Shown here in pieces: positions 4,788-5,112 of a stretch of DNA of 5,112 nt. The translations under genes and the position numbers were made by a program. This stretch comes from Candidatus Dormiibacterota bacterium. GTDB lineage: Bacteria > Chloroflexota > Dormibacteria > Aeolococcales > Aeolococcaceae. The notes under the pieces were generated by a model, which was not told the DNA's origin, ran no database searches, and was given only the letters and a program-made list of their open reading frames with translations. Every line of letters starts with the position of its first letter. Position 1 is the stretch's first letter. The stretch is taken from contig PLAX01000103.1 of NCBI GenBank assembly GCA_003135255.1, positions 7,021-12,132 on the forward strand, written 5' to 3'.

Positions 4788-5112
4788 GTGGAGCACGGAG
4801 AAAACTGGGACGAGCGGTATGCCGCTGTGGGGCGGCGGTTCTCGATCCATCCCGATACCGCGATGGTCGAACTGGTGACACCGCTCCCGCCTGGGCAGGC
4901 TCTGGACCTCGGCGCCGGGGAGGGACGCAACAGCCTCTGGCTTGCCCGGCACGGGTGGACGGTCACCGCCGTCGACGGGTCGTCGGTCGCTCTTGACCGG
5001 ATGCGCGCCGCGGCAGACGCCGAGGGACTGAGCGTGTCCCCCGTCCAGGCAGACCTCGGCGATTTCCTACGCCGCGGGGATACCTTCGATCTCGTGGTCA
5101 TCGCCAACATCC
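4788..5112 (+). CDS. Class I SAM-dependent methyltransferase, N-terminal part
   Basis: The frame opens with GTG 4788, six bases after GGGGGA, and runs off the window after 108 codons. It starts MEHGENWDERYAAVG, the 'WDERYA' opening common in TehB-like and related small methyltransferases. Motif I is ALDLGAGEGRNSLWLA (38-53), which binds the SAM methionine part. The acidic residue ending strand two is Asp63 in VTAVDGS, expected to hold the ribose hydroxyls. QADLGDF at 87-93 and DTFDLVVIANI at 98-108 correspond to the later SAM-site strands. The C-terminal substrate-binding part is outside the window, so the methyl acceptor is unknown. The 122-base gap suggests it may have its own promoter. An alternative ATG at 4774 is in another frame. 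Confidence 0.88.
   Translation, partial: MEHGENWDERYAAVGRRFSIHPDTAMVELVTPLPPGQALDLGAGEGRNSLWLARHGWTVTAVDGSSVALDRMRAAADAEGLSVSPVQADLGDFLRRGDTFDLVVIANI

Noticed and set aside
4253..5110. Minus-strand 285-codon open frame
   Set aside because: It is Arg/Ser/Pro-rich and antisense to the hydrolase and methyltransferase, both of which have full conserved motifs.
1..5112. CRISPR array or long tandem repeats
   Set aside because: No regularly spaced repeats were seen on reading either strand.

Overview
The window is GC-rich bacterial DNA with dense genes, frequent GTG starts and G/C-ending codons. This is the style of an actinomycete or a related high-GC lineage such as Thermoleophilia or Chloroflexota. 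Nothing in it fixes the taxon. The recognisable theme is reduced-sulfur (sulfide/persulfide) handling.

Layout from left to right. (1) Positions 1-168, minus strand: a degraded piece of an IS5-type DDE transposase. (2) 203-403, plus strand: a probable 66-residue protein with two membrane segments and lower-GC codon use than its neighbours. (3) 504-1349, minus: a TSUP (TauE/SafE) membrane permease. (4) 1346-1945, minus: a DsrE2-type sulfurtransferase-like protein whose stop overlaps the permease start in a GTGA, so the two form one transcriptional unit. Both ends of this DsrE2 reading frame look abnormal. (5) About 1900-2025: a compact divergent control region. It contains a 10-codon mini-ORF with a good ribosome binding site, whose stop overlaps the GTG start of the next gene. 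(6) 2026-3471, plus: an FAD-dependent sulfide:quinone oxidoreductase (SQR) family protein. (7) 3476-3631, plus: a 51-residue basic, aromatic-rich companion protein. (8) 3634-4665, plus: an alpha/beta hydrolase with an N-terminal membrane segment. (9) A gap of about 120 bases. (10) 4788 to the window end, plus: the N-terminal part of a class I SAM-dependent methyltransferase resembling the TehB-like group.

How the genes may work together (inference): SQR oxidises sulfide at the membrane and passes electrons to quinone, producing persulfide or polysulfide. The DsrE2-like protein could bind or carry that sulfane sulfur through its conserved cysteine. The TSUP permease could move a sulfur anion such as sulfite, thiosulfate or a related species across the membrane. 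The 51-residue protein directly after SQR is probably a cognate subunit or membrane adaptor. The hydrolase and methyltransferase have no evident sulfur role.

The most interesting points are the small SQR partner, the coupled leader ORF, and the abnormal DsrE2 gene. The last carries foreign-looking sequence at both ends, with a CsoR/CstR-like palindrome and a rhodanese-like motif in its tail. I do not see a clearly novel system; the core is a recognisable sulfur-oxidation module with unusual details.
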